Positions 31,822 through 41,417 of a stretch of 50,754 bases of DNA are shown here, piece by piece (within the stretch, counting starts at the first letter, position 1; every line of letters starts with the position of its first letter). The stretch is from Actinomycetota bacterium (lineage in GTDB: Bacteria > Actinomycetota > Thermoleophilia > Gaiellales > Gaiellaceae), in contig VAXB01000028.1 of assembly GCA_005883995.1 (NCBI GenBank), positions 1 to 50,754 on the forward strand, written 5' to 3'. The notes below the pieces were generated by a model. It had not been told where the DNA came from and did no database searches. It worked only from the letters and a program-made list of their open reading frames with translations. Position numbers and translations under genes: made by a program.

Positions 31822-33088
31822 CACCCTGCAACGGGAGAAGGTCGATCTCCCGCCGCCGCCGGGACCGATCCGCATGTACTTCTGCGGACCGACCGTCTAC
31901 GCGCGCGCGCACGTCGGCAACGCGCGGCCGTTCGTCGTCGGGATGTGGTTACGCAACTGGCTCCGGACGCGCGGTTACGACACGACGCTCGTGCACAACA
32001 TCACCGACATCAACGACAAGATCTACGCAGCAGCCGGCGACGGCTCGAGCGGCGAGCTCGCCGCGAAGGCGACGCGGTGGTACCTCGAAGATACGGCCGC
32101 GCTCGGCCTCGGACTGCCTGACCATCTGCCGAAAGCGACGGAGGCGGTTCCACAGATCGTCGGCTTCATCTCGCAGCTCGTGGACAGCGGGCATGCGTAC
32201 GTGGCCGGCGGCGACGTCTACTTCCGCGTCGCGAGCTATCCCGCCTACGGCGAGCTCTCCCGCCGGCGGGTCGACCAGGTCGAGGGTCAGGACGAGGAGG
32301 ATCGGCCGAACCCGCTCAAGCTCGATTCCCGCGACTTCGCGCTCTGGAAGGCAAATAAGCCGGACGAGGACACCTCGTGGGACTCGCCGTGGGGGCGCGG
32401 GCGGCCTGGCTGGCACATCGAGTGCTCGGCGATGGCCGAGGAGCTGCTCGGGCCGGCGTTCGAGATCCACGGCGGCGGGCTCGACCTCGTGTTCCCGCAT
32501 CACGAGAACGAGCTCGCGCAGTCGCGCGCGCTCGGTCACGAGTTCGCGCACCTGTGGGTGCACAACGGGATGCTGCGGTTCACCGGCGAGAAGATGTCGA
32601 AGTCGGAAGGGAACGTGGTCACGATCCGCGACGCGCTCGACCGCTGGGGCCACGAGACGTTCCTCCTCTTCTTGTTGACCGGCCAGTGGGGAAAGCCGAT
32701 CGACTTCTCGGAGGCAACGATGGATCAGGCGCGCGCGCAGCTCGAGACGTTCCGCAATGCGCTCCTCCACGACGCGACGTCGCATGCGGATTGGTCGGAG
32801 CTCGAAGCCGTCCTCGACGACGACTTCAATACGCCGGAGGCGCTTGCCGTGCTCCACCGGTGGCGAGCGGCCGGCGCGACCGATGATGTCGCGCGCGGGC
32901 TCGCGCTGTTCGGCATCGGCGGCGCGCGCGAGGACGCTCCCGACCTCGTACGCGGGCTTGCGGAAGACCGGCAGCGGGCGCGCGAGGCACGGGCGTTCGA
33001 CGAGGCGGACCGGCTGCGTGCCGCGATCGAGGAGCACGGCTGGGAAGTGCGCGACGTCGCCGACGGTTTCCAGCTCGTCCCGAAGTGA
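31808..33088 (+). CDS. cysS: Cysteinyl-tRNA synthetase
   Basis: YFCGPTVYARAHVGNARPF, GWHIECSAMAEELLG, HGGGLDLVFPHHENELAQS, KMSKSEGN. Confidence 0.96.
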   Translation: MRLYSTLQREKVDLPPPPGPIRMYFCGPTVYARAHVGNARPFVVGMWLRNWLRTRGYDTTLVHNITDINDKIYAAAGDGSSGELAAKATRWYLEDTAALGLGLPDHLPKATEAVPQIVGFISQLVDSGHAYVAGGDVYFRVASYPAYGELSRRRVDQVEGQDEEDRPNPLKLDSRDFALWKANKPDEDTSWDSPWGRGRPGWHIECSAMAEELLGPAFEIHGGGLDLVFPHHENELAQSRALGHEFAHLWVHNGMLRFTGEKMSKSEGNVVTIRDALDRWGHETFLLFLLTGQWGKPIDFSEATMDQARAQLETFRNALLHDATSHADWSELEAVLDDDFNTPEALAVLHRWRAAGATDDVARGLALFGIGGAREDAPDLVRGLAEDRQRAREARAFDEADRLRAAIEEHGWEVRDVADGFQLVPK

Positions 33089-33792
33089 CCCGCGACCAGG
33101 TGTACGGCCGCCGCGCGGTGCGGGAGGCGCTCCGCGGCCGCCGCGAGGTGCTCGAGGTGTGGGCGACGGAACGCGCTGTCAAGGCCGAGCCGTGGCTGGC
33201 CGAGCTCGACCGGCGCCGGCTCCAGACGAAGGCTGACCGCGAGATCGGCGAGGCAGCCGGCACGCGCGATCACCAGGGGATGGTCGCCTGGACCGAGCCC
33301 TACAGGTACGCCGACGCGTGGGAGCTCGCCGCGACCGACGGAGCGCTGCTCGCGTGCCTCGACCAGGTCACCGATCCACGGAACCTTGGCGCCGTCTGCC
33401 GGAGCGCGGACGGCGCGGGGGCGACCGGCGTCGTTGTCCCGGCGCACGGCGCGGCGACGGTGACGCCTGCGGTTGCACGCGCCTCGGCCGGAGCGGTCGA
33501 GCATCTCCCGATCGCGGTCGTGCCGAACCTCGCGCGCTACCTCGGCGAGGTGAAGAGCGATCGGCTCTGGGTGTATGGCGCTGCTGGTGACGCCGAGGCG
33601 TCGATGTGGGACACCGACCTCTCGGGCGCGATCGCGTTCGTCTTCGGTGCGGAGGGGAGAGGGCTCCGGCCGCTCGTGCGCCGGACCTGCGACGCGCTCG
33701 TGTCGATCCCGCTCGCGGGCAGCGTCGCCTCGCTGAATGTCAGCGTCGCCGCGGCAGTCCTGCTCTACGAGGCGAGGCGACAGCGTCGTTGA
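33085..33792 (+). CDS. rlmB: TrmH family 23S rRNA methyltransferase (RlmB-like)
   Basis: QVYGRRAVREAL, DQVTDPRNLGAVCRSA, GAEGRGLRPLVR, IPLAGSVASLNVSVAAAVLLYEA. Confidence 0.92.
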   Translation: MTRDQVYGRRAVREALRGRREVLEVWATERAVKAEPWLAELDRRRLQTKADREIGEAAGTRDHQGMVAWTEPYRYADAWELAATDGALLACLDQVTDPRNLGAVCRSADGAGATGVVVPAHGAATVTPAVARASAGAVEHLPIAVVPNLARYLGEVKSDRLWVYGAAGDAEASMWDTDLSGAIAFVFGAEGRGLRPLVRRTCDALVSIPLAGSVASLNVSVAAAVLLYEARRQRR

Positions 33793-34223
33793 GCGAGCCG
33801 AGCCTGTACCTGTTTGACGGCTACAACCTTCTCCACGCCGGAGCGTTCGAGGATCCGCGGGAGCTCCGCGACGCGCTGGCGAGCTTCGTCGCGCTCAAGG
33901 GCGCGCGGGGCGTTCTCGTCTTCGACGGCCACGGCGCGGACGAGACGCACGGTCCGCTGGAGGTGCGCTTCGCGGCGCACGCCGACACGTTGCTCGAGCG
34001 GCTCGCCGCGGAGCATCGCGGCCGCGAGCACGTCGTAATCGTTTCCTCTGACGCCGCGATTCGGGAGACCGCCGGCCGCGAGACGCAGAAGCTCTCGTCA
34101 CGGACGTTCCTCGGCGACCTGGAACAGATTGTCCACCGGGAGGAGCGGATGCGCCAGGTGCGCGACCAGCTCGATCCAGAGACGCTTGCGGCGCTCGAGC
34201 GTCTTCGTCGCGGCGAGCCGTAG
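33789..34223 (+). CDS. NYN domain protein (YacP-like)
   Basis: YLFDGYNLLHAG, VLVFDGHG, VIVSSDAAIRE; TTG start overlaps rlmB stop. Confidence 0.85.
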   Translation: MSEPSLYLFDGYNLLHAGAFEDPRELRDALASFVALKGARGVLVFDGHGADETHGPLEVRFAAHADTLLERLAAEHRGREHVVIVSSDAAIRETAGRETQKLSSRTFLGDLEQIVHREERMRQVRDQLDPETLAALERLRRGEP

Positions 34224-34240
34224 CGAAGCTTCGCAACGAT

Positions 34241-34256
34241 ACGAACATGTGTTCGT
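34241..34256. promoter_or_regulatory. LexA/SOS-box-like palindrome
   Basis: ACGAACA-TG-TGTTCGT; contains CGAAC-N4-GTTCG, the core of Gram-positive/actinobacterial LexA boxes. Confidence 0.55.
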
Positions 34257-34282
34257 AACAACCTGGGTCCATTGCAAGGTCC

Positions 34283-34311
34283 TTGTAAATCTTTGCGGTC
34301 CTTGCTATCTT
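34283..34311 (+). promoter_or_regulatory. Predicted sigma70-type promoter for the sigma factor gene
   Basis: TTGTAA (34283-34288), 17-nt spacer, TATCTT (34306-34311). Confidence 0.5.
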
Positions 34312-34395
34312 GGCCCTCAACCTTAGGGTGAGACTTCGCCGCACGGCGCCTGAGAGCCGTCCGCCGAGCCGCCCGCGAGACCTGGGGGAAGTCCG

Positions 34396-35052
34396 ATGGC
34401 CGCACGTCCCGCCACCGCAGCGCAGAAGGCACAACGAGAGCTCGAGGACCTGCAGCTCGTCCTCAGGGCTCGAAACGGCGACGGCGTGGCGATGGACGTG
34501 CTGATCCGCCGCTACACCGGCTTCGTGCGCCTGAAGGCAAGCTCGTACTTCTTGGCCGGCGGCGACTCCGAGGACCTGATCCAGGAGGGGCTGATCGGTC
34601 TCTACAAGGCCGTCCGCGACTTCCGCTCCGACAAGGAGACCTCGTTCCGGAGCTTCGCCGAGCTCTGCGTCACCCGGCAGATCATCACGGCGATCAAGAC
34701 CGCGACACGCTTCAAGCATGCACCGCTGAACACGTACGTCTCGTTCAGCCATACGCCGGCCGGACAGGAGTCCGACAGCGAGTGCACGCTCGGCGACGCA
34801 TTGCCAGGGCCGGGCGTCGACGAGCCGTCGGTCTGCGTGATCTCGACGCAGGAGCTCCAGAGCCTCGTCTTCACGCTCGGAACCGGCCTGTCGAGCCTCG
34901 AGTCGGACGCGCTCCGGCTGTACCTCGAGGGGTCCTCCTACGAGGAGATGGCCGAGGAGCTCGGCTGCGACACGAAGACGATCGACAACGCGCTGCAACG
35001 CGTCAAGCGGAAGGTCCTCGCGCACCAGAAGACGCGCGAGGTTTTGCAGTAA
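34396..35052 (+). CDS. sigH: SigH/Spo0H-like RNA polymerase sigma factor
   Basis: FVRLKASSYFLAGGDSEDLIQEGLIGLYKAVRDFRSDKETSFRSFAELCVTRQIITAIKTATRFKHAPLN closely resembles B. subtilis SigH; region 4 TIDNALQRVKRKV. Confidence 0.93.
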   Translation: MAARPATAAQKAQRELEDLQLVLRARNGDGVAMDVLIRRYTGFVRLKASSYFLAGGDSEDLIQEGLIGLYKAVRDFRSDKETSFRSFAELCVTRQIITAIKTATRFKHAPLNTYVSFSHTPAGQESDSECTLGDALPGPGVDEPSVCVISTQELQSLVFTLGTGLSSLESDALRLYLEGSSYEEMAEELGCDTKTIDNALQRVKRKVLAHQKTREVLQ

Positions 35053-35323
35053 GGCTCACCTCCATTTCATAGCGTCGCGCGGCTCGGACGTTTCTCGCCT
35101 GGCCGCTGCGCGCCGGCGCGACGCGAAGTGCGGCCTGTGATTTCAGCGGCACGTCTTCGAACGGGACGAGATAGATGCCGCGCGTTTCCGGAAGTACACG
35201 CCGACACCCCGGCGAGCGCTGTACGGTCGCCGACGGCCTTGGGGCGTCCCATGCTCCGACCTTGCCTGGAGCATCCGTTGGGCCGTGTCCGAAATCGACG
35301 ACTCGCCCTACTATGTCCGGCGT

Positions 35324-35396
35324 GCCGGAGTAGCTCAGTTGGTAGAGCAACGCACTTGTAATGCGTAGGCCGTGGGTTCGAGTCCCTCCTCCGGCT
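35324..35396 (+). tRNA. tRNA-Thr (anticodon TGT)
   Basis: Cloverleaf: acceptor GCCGGAG/CTCCGGC, D-arm GCTCAGTTGGTAGAGC, anticodon arm ACGCA-CTTGTAA-TGCGT, T-loop TTCGAGT; one T-stem mismatch; no encoded CCA. Confidence 0.95.
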
Positions 35397-35450
35397 CTCG
35401 AATGTCCCTTCTGCGGTGTCGCTGATCCGCTCGGCCGGTTGCGCAAACGC

Positions 35451-35478
35451 GAAGCGCCCCGGTTGCCCGGGGCGCTTC
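35451..35478. terminator. Strong hairpin between tRNA-Thr and the MMPL gene, candidate bidirectional terminator
   Basis: Perfect 12-bp stem GAAGCGCCCCGG/CCGGGGCGCTTC with loop TTGC. Confidence 0.7.
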
Positions 35479-35500
35479 TTCACTTGAACGGAGCTGCAGC

Positions 35501-37643
35501 TCAGTCGACGAGCACCGGCATCGCCTCGACCCGCTCAGCGTGGTCGAGACGCGGCAACCACTCGAGCCAGCTCGGCAAGTACCAGTTCCAGTCGCCGAGC
35601 AGCTTCATCGTCGCCGGCAGCAGCACCGCGCGGACGATCGTCGCGTCGATCAGGACGGCGGCCGCGAGGCCGATGCCCATCTCCTTCATGTCGATGATCG
35701 GCAGCGTCGCGAAGATCGAGAACACGCCGACCATCACGAGCGCTGCGCTCGAGACGACGCCGGATGAACACGTGGTAGTCCATCGACAGGCCGAACAGGA
35801 TCACGAACATGAAGATCGGGAGCCATGACGCGATCCCGCCGTTCGACTTGAAGCTCAGCAGGCTCTCGCCCCAGCCCCACTGGAAGACCGCGATCAGAAC
35901 GCCGTAGGCGGCTCCGACCGACAGGAGGTTCAGCACGACCGCCTTCAGTGCGATCACGATCGACCTGAAGGTGACAAGCAGGAGCGCGAATGCGAACACG
36001 AGCACGAACGCGAACACGATCGGCGCCTTCTGCTTCAGGAGCGCGTTGCTGTCGGCGGACATCGCCGTCGCGCCCGTGACTGCATACGCCGCTCCGGCGA
36101 CCTTCCCGACCGTCGCGGGGAGGATGTCGTCGCGGAGCGTGCGTAGCGCCGCGTTCGAGGTGGCGTCCGTTCCCTTTCCTGCGAGCGGGATCTCGATCCG
36201 GGCCACGTCGTGCGCCGAATTCACTTCGACCTGGATCGGCCCGTGCATCTGGCCGCTTGCCAGCGCCTTCCGCTCGAGGTCGCGGATCGCTCCGCGCATC
36301 GCGGGTGTGTCGGCGCCCTTGACGGCGACCGTCGCCGGTGCGATGTCGCCGTTCGAGAACGCGTTCTGGATGCGCTTGATCGATCCGACCGTCGGCGCGC
36401 TGTTCGGCAGCGCGTCGAGCCCGCTCTGCGATGGGTGGATGTGCAGAACCGGCAGGGCCATCGTCACGAGCGCAGCCGTGGCGATCGCGGCGGCAATGCC
36501 CGGCCGACGAAGCGCCGGCGTCAGGATTGCCTTCCAGAAGCGATTGTCACCACTCGGACGGCGAAGGCGATGGAGGAACGGGATCTTGCCGCGTTCGACC
36601 TTGTCGCCCAGGCGCGACAGCACCGCCGGCAACACCGTCAACGAGCCCAGCATTGCGATTCCGACGACCATCATCGTCGCGATTCCGAAGCCGAGGTATG
36701 ACTTGTCGCCGGAGAACATCATGCCCGCCATCGCGATCATCACGGTGAAGCCCGAGATCAGGACCGAACGGCCCGAGGTCGCGGCTGCAGCCTCGATCGC
36801 GGCGCGGCCACTGCGCCCGGCCGCCCGCTCTTCGCGCTCGCGCTTCACGTAGAAGAGCGAGTAGTCGACGCCGACCGCGAGCCCGATCAACAGGATCACG
36901 GCACTGACGTTGCTGTCCATCGGTACGAGATGGCTGGGAAGTGCGACCAGCCCGATCGTCGCGGCGACACCCGACAACGCGAGCAGCAGCGGAACGCCGA
37001 CCGCGACGAGTGCGCCGAACACGAGCAGGAGCACGATGATCGTGATCGGGATCGACCGCTCGCCGGCCAGCTTCAGCTGGTCCGCGAACATCTTGTCGAG
37101 CGCCTTTCCGGTCGAGACGGAGCCGGCCTCGCCGATGTAGAAGCCCGGGTGCCGATTGGCGACGGCGGCCGTCGTATCCTCGAGGCCGCCGATTCGCTTT
37201 TTGGCGGTGTCGGCGGTGCCCCGCATGTTCCACTGGACGTATGCGGTCCGGCGGTCCTTCGAGATCTGGTCGCCGTGGCGCGGGTCGAGCGGTGACTGAA
37301 GGTCACGGATCGCCGGCGACGGCTGAACCGTCCGGACGACGTCCGCGATCGCGGCCCGAAACGACGCGTCCGCGACCGTCCGCGTCTTGCTCTGGACGAC
37401 GACGAGCTCCGTCTGCGGATCGGAATCCGATGCGAAGCCGGCGTTCTTCAGGATCATTTCCGCCTTGTGCGACTGGCCGACCGTGCTGTCCTCGTTGCTG
37501 AGGGACTTCATTGAGACGACGCTGCCGATCATCAATGCGGCGACGACAAACGCGAGCCACCCGAAAACCGCGGTCTTCCAGTGACTTGCGCTCCAGCGGC
37601 CCATCCGGGCCGCGATGTTGTTCGAACGCTTCAGCGGTGACAT
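35501..37643 (-). pseudogene. MMPL family (RND-type) transporter, frame-disrupted near 35765
   Basis: MMPL N-terminal part ends at FGLSMDYHVFI; the C-terminal part GVVSSAALVMVGVFSIFATLPIIDMKEMGIGLAAAVLIDATIVRAVLLPATMKLLGDWNWYLPSW is in another frame. Confidence 0.85.
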
Positions 37644-37660
37644 TTCTGCTCCTTCGCGGA

Positions 37661-37909
37661 TCAGGCAGCGACCGCTGCCGGCGGGTGGGGCGCCGCGACG
37701 AGGTGGATCCCTCGGCTTGCCGCGTACGCGAATGGATGGTGGAAGGCGTCGGACGCTTCGGCGGCGTCGACCTCGAGGTCGAAGTCGTCGCCGGTCTTGG
37801 CGTCGAAGACGGACACCGACACGCGGTTCGTCTCCGGCTGCCAGAGCAGCGCGACCTCGAGCCCGTCGCGGAATCGGTAGTTCAGCTCGCGTGTTCGCTT
37901 GCTCTGCAT
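37661..37909 (-). CDS. Small conserved-looking hypothetical protein
   Basis: ATG at 37909 preceded by GAGGAGG Shine-Dalgarno; MQSKRTRELNYRFRDGLEVALLWQPETNRVSVSVFDAKTGDDFDLEV. Confidence 0.65.
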   Translation of the reverse strand: MQSKRTRELNYRFRDGLEVALLWQPETNRVSVSVFDAKTGDDFDLEVDAAEASDAFHHPFAYAASRGIHLVAAPHPPAAVAA

Positions 37910-38064
37910 CAGTGCCTCCTCTGTTCGTTGCATCACTCCCTCAGCGTCCCACCGTGCAAGCGGGTCGGATATGCGGCACACAGGCGTCCACGCAGGCGGC
38001 AGGCAGGCGTGCCGGGGTTCGGAAAGGCGAACGCCGCTAGAGCGGGTTAGGAGGCTGAAAAGGA

Positions 38065-38092
38065 GAAGGCCGCCGAGTAGTCGGCGGCCTTC
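38065..38092 (-). terminator. Rho-independent-like terminator downstream of the cyclase-REC-LuxR gene
   Basis: 12-bp stem GAAGGCCGCCGA/TCGGCGGCCTTC, loop GTAG; minus-strand tail TCCTTTTC. Confidence 0.7.
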
Positions 38093-38187
38093 GGGGGAGG
38101 GAGCGCAGCTGGGGACAGTGTCGCGCGCGCACGCTGCCGCGACCAGGTGGCGCGCACGTGTTCGAAGGTGCGGTTAACCGTAGAGGC

Positions 38188-39396
38188 TCAGCCGCGCAGG
38201 AACGCAAGCACGGCGAGCACACGGCGATGGTCGTGCTGGCTGGCGGACAGCCGCAGCTTCGTGAAGATGCTCGTGACGTGCTTCTCGACGGCTCGCAGCG
38301 TGATCACGAGCTTCTCCGCGATCGCCTGGTTCGACATGCCTTCTGCCATCAGTTCGAGTACCTCGCGCTCGCGCGGCGACAGGCTCTCGAGCGGGTCGTC
38401 GCGGCGGCGGCGCCCGACCAGTTGCGACACGACCGACGGGTCGAGCGCAGAGCCGCCCTCGCCGACACGGCGAACGGCGCCCGCGAAGTCGTCGACGTCC
38501 GAGACGCGATCCTTGAGCAGATACCCGACGCCCTCGGCGTTCTCGCCCAGGAGCTCCATCGCATAGCCGGGCTCGACGTACTGCGACAGGACGAGGACTC
38601 CGGTGTCCGGGAAGCGCTCGCGGATCTCCTGTGCGGCACGGAGCCCCTCGTCCGTCTGCGTCGGCGGCATCCGGATGTCGACGATCGCAACGTCGGGCTT
38701 GTGCATCGACACGTGGCGGAGGAGGTCTTCGGCGGTGCCGCCCTGCGCGACGACGTCGAAGCCGGCGTCCTCGAGCAGCCGCGCCACGCCCTCGCGGAGG
38801 AGGACCGAGTCGTCGGCGAGGACTACGCGCATGCCACGGACTCCGCGCCGCGAGAAGTTGAGAGCCGGGAACCGGCGCGTGAGGCCCGGAGCGACGAGCT
38901 GGAAGATCCGCTCCAGGTCGGGGAGCCCTCGAAGCTCGTGGACGCCGAGATCCTCGACGTCGTGGTCGCCGTCGAGCGCCGTGCGCGTCGGCTGCGAGAG
39001 GAGCACCTGGCCTCCGTGTCCGGCCTGGCAGATGCGGGCTGCGCGGTGCACGTCGATCCCGAAGTAGCCGCCCTCCGGTCGGCGGGAGGGGGTGCCGGTG
39101 TGGATCCCCATCCGGACGCGAACGTCGACGCCCTCGGGCCACTCGTGCGACGCGAGGTTCCGCTGGGCGGCCATTGCCGCGGCGGCCGCCGCGCCTGCAT
39201 CCGGGAAGACGACGAAGAACTCGTCGCCCCGGCAGTCGACGATTGTCCCGTCGGCCTCGATGACGGCGTCGCGGACGATTCGCCGATGGTCGTCGAGGAC
39301 GCCGGCATACGCCGTTCCGAGACGGTGAACGAGGCCGGTCGACCCCTCGACGTCGGTGAAAAGGAGCGTGATCGTGTCATTCGGCAACTCCGGCAC
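38188..39396 (-). CDS. Class III nucleotide cyclase domain fused to NarL/LuxR-type response regulator
   Basis: Cyclase motifs [95 protein letters not shown]. Confidence 0.85.
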   Translation of the reverse strand: MPELPNDTITLLFTDVEGSTGLVHRLGTAYAGVLDDHRRIVRDAVIEADGTIVDCRGDEFFVVFPDAGAAAAAAMAAQRNLASHEWPEGVDVRVRMGIHTGTPSRRPEGGYFGIDVHRAARICQAGHGGQVLLSQPTRTALDGDHDVEDLGVHELRGLPDLERIFQLVAPGLTRRFPALNFSRRGVRGMRVVLADDSVLLREGVARLLEDAGFDVVAQGGTAEDLLRHVSMHKPDVAIVDIRMPPTQTDEGLRAAQEIRERFPDTGVLVLSQYVEPGYAMELLGENAEGVGYLLKDRVSDVDDFAGAVRRVGEGGSALDPSVVSQLVGRRRRDDPLESLSPREREVLELMAEGMSNQAIAEKLVITLRAVEKHVTSIFTKLRLSASQHDHRRVLAVLAFLRG

Positions 39397-39406
39397 AGCG
39401 GACGCC

Positions 39407-41417
39407 TCAGCCTACTCGCAACGGGATGTCGGCTCGAATCGTCGTCCCCCTGCCGGCCGTGCTCTCGACCTCGAGTGTGCCGTCGAGCGCAGCAACGCGA
39501 TCTGCGAGGCCGCGGAGGCCCGAGCCGCGCATCGGGTCCGCGCCCCCGACGCCGTCGTCCGAGACCTCGACTCGCGCGCAGCCGTTCTGCTGCGCGACGC
39601 TGACGCGGACGGACGACGCGTCGGCGTACTTGGCCACGTTGGCAAGCGCCTCCGAGACGACGTAGTACGCAGCCGCCTCGACCGGCGGTGGCAACCTCGT
39701 GTCGCTGCTCCGGAGCTCGACGGGGACGGGCGCGCGCGCGGCGAGCGCATCGAGCGCGGCGTCGAGGCCGCGGTCGGTCAGGATCGCCGGGTGGATTCCG
39801 CGCGCGAGCTCACGGAGCTCCTCGAGCGCATGTGAGAGCTCGACGCGCGCCGCTCCGAGCAAATCCTCTGCCGCGTCGGGGCTCTTCCGGAGCTGTTGCT
39901 CGGCCAGCCGCAGCGACAACGACAACGAGACCAGCCGCTGCTGCGCGCCGTCGTGGAGATTGCGCTCCAGCCGCCGTCGCTCGTCGTCGCCCGCCGCGAC
40001 GAGCCGCGCGCGCGACGCCTGCAGCTCCCGCTCCTGCAGCTTCCGCTCGGTGATGTTGCGGACGATCAGCAGGAACTCGTCTTCGCCGCTCGCCGCAATC
40101 CGGCCTTCGTAGTGACGCGTCTCGTCCCGGAACGCCAACTCGTACTCGAGCGTCTGCACCTCACGGTCGCGGACGGCGCGGCGGCCCGCCGCCATGAAGC
40201 GCTCGGCGAGGTCTTCCGGAAGGCGGTCCCAGACGGTTCGGCCCACAACCTCCGGCTCGAAGAGGTCGTGGTCGTCGGGCGCGCGGAAGTCGAGGTACCG
40301 CCCGTCGAGCGCGACTCGGAACATCAGGTCCGGAATCGCGTCGAGCAGCGCGCGGTTCCGGTCCTCGGTGGCGCGAAGCTGACGGGCGCCGCGATCCTTC
40401 TCGAGGCCCATCCGCACGACGCCGACGACCTCGTCGAGGAGATCGGGCTCGTTGGAGAGCGCGATGTCGTGGTAGAGCGCGGCGACGGGGCGATCCCCGT
40501 AGTCGACACTCGTCGTCGACCCAGTATGCGAGGCGGAGAGTGGGGTCGCCGACCGCCTCTCGCAGCGCGAGCTCGGCCTCGCGCAGGGAAAGCTCGTCGG
40601 GGGTGTCGACGATCATTCGTAGGATCCCGCTGCGGGCGAGCCGACTCTGCAGGAGGCCGACGAGGAAGCCCAGCGGAACGGTCGCGAACGAGACGAAAAC
40701 GAACCAGTTGAGGGTGCGAGCCGCCTCGTGGCTGAACGACGTCGCGATCAGCATGACGCCGATCAGGAAGATCGAGATGCCCGCCGTGACCGCGACGGGA
40801 AGAAGGGTCCGCCTACCCGCAGGCGTTGCCGTCCGGAGCCGGCGGTAGAGCACCGTCATCGCCGCCCAGACGAGCGCGAGCGCAATGCCCCGCTGGATGT
40901 TGTCTGCCGCGACTCCGGCAGCGTGGTTGTGCGTCAGGACGAGGGTGTTTTCGGGACAGCCGGGGCAGGCGAGGTCGGCGTTGCCGATGTGGTCCTTGAA
41001 CAACATCAACGTCCACTGGACGAGCGTGACGTCGATATAGGCGACGACGACGATCCGCCGGGCGATCTGGGTCTCGAGCCGTCCTGTCGGGTACGCGAGG
41101 ATCAGGTGCGCGAACGTTCCGTACACGAGCAGGTGGAACGCGAGCCCGACCGTGAACAGCGTCTTGTTGTTCGCCTCGATCAGCGCGTTGAGGAACCACG
41201 AAAAACCTACGAGGGCCATCAGAATCCCGATCCGGTTGTCCGGGCGCCGGACCATCGCGATGAGGCCGCCGGCCACGAAGATGACGCCGAGACCGACGAT
41301 CAGCGCCGCGCGTTCGGCCTGGTCGGGCTCGTGGTTCGACGTGAAGACGAGGACGAGCGAAAGCGCCGCGGCCGCCGTCGCCGCGAGCGCGATGCCGGTG
41401 ACGATCCGGGCCCTCAC
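39407..41417 (-). pseudogene. Sensor histidine kinase (multi-TM, PAS, HisKA_3, HATPase_c), apparent frameshift near 40500
   Basis: N-terminal TM half in one frame (to LRLAYWVDD); continuation SVDYGDRPVAALYHDIALSNEPDLLDEVVGVVRMGLEKDR... in another; DDERRRLERNLHDGAQQRLV H-box. Confidence 0.8.

Noticed and set aside
35053-35323. Small ORFs between sigH and tRNA-Thr
   Set aside because: No start-site support or recognisable domains; an ATGCTCC/GGAGCAT hairpin (35251-35274) was noted but is too weak to call an ncRNA.
35324-38092. Prophage or integrative element at tRNA-Thr
   Set aside because: No integrase, phage genes or repeated tRNA 3' end were found in the window.
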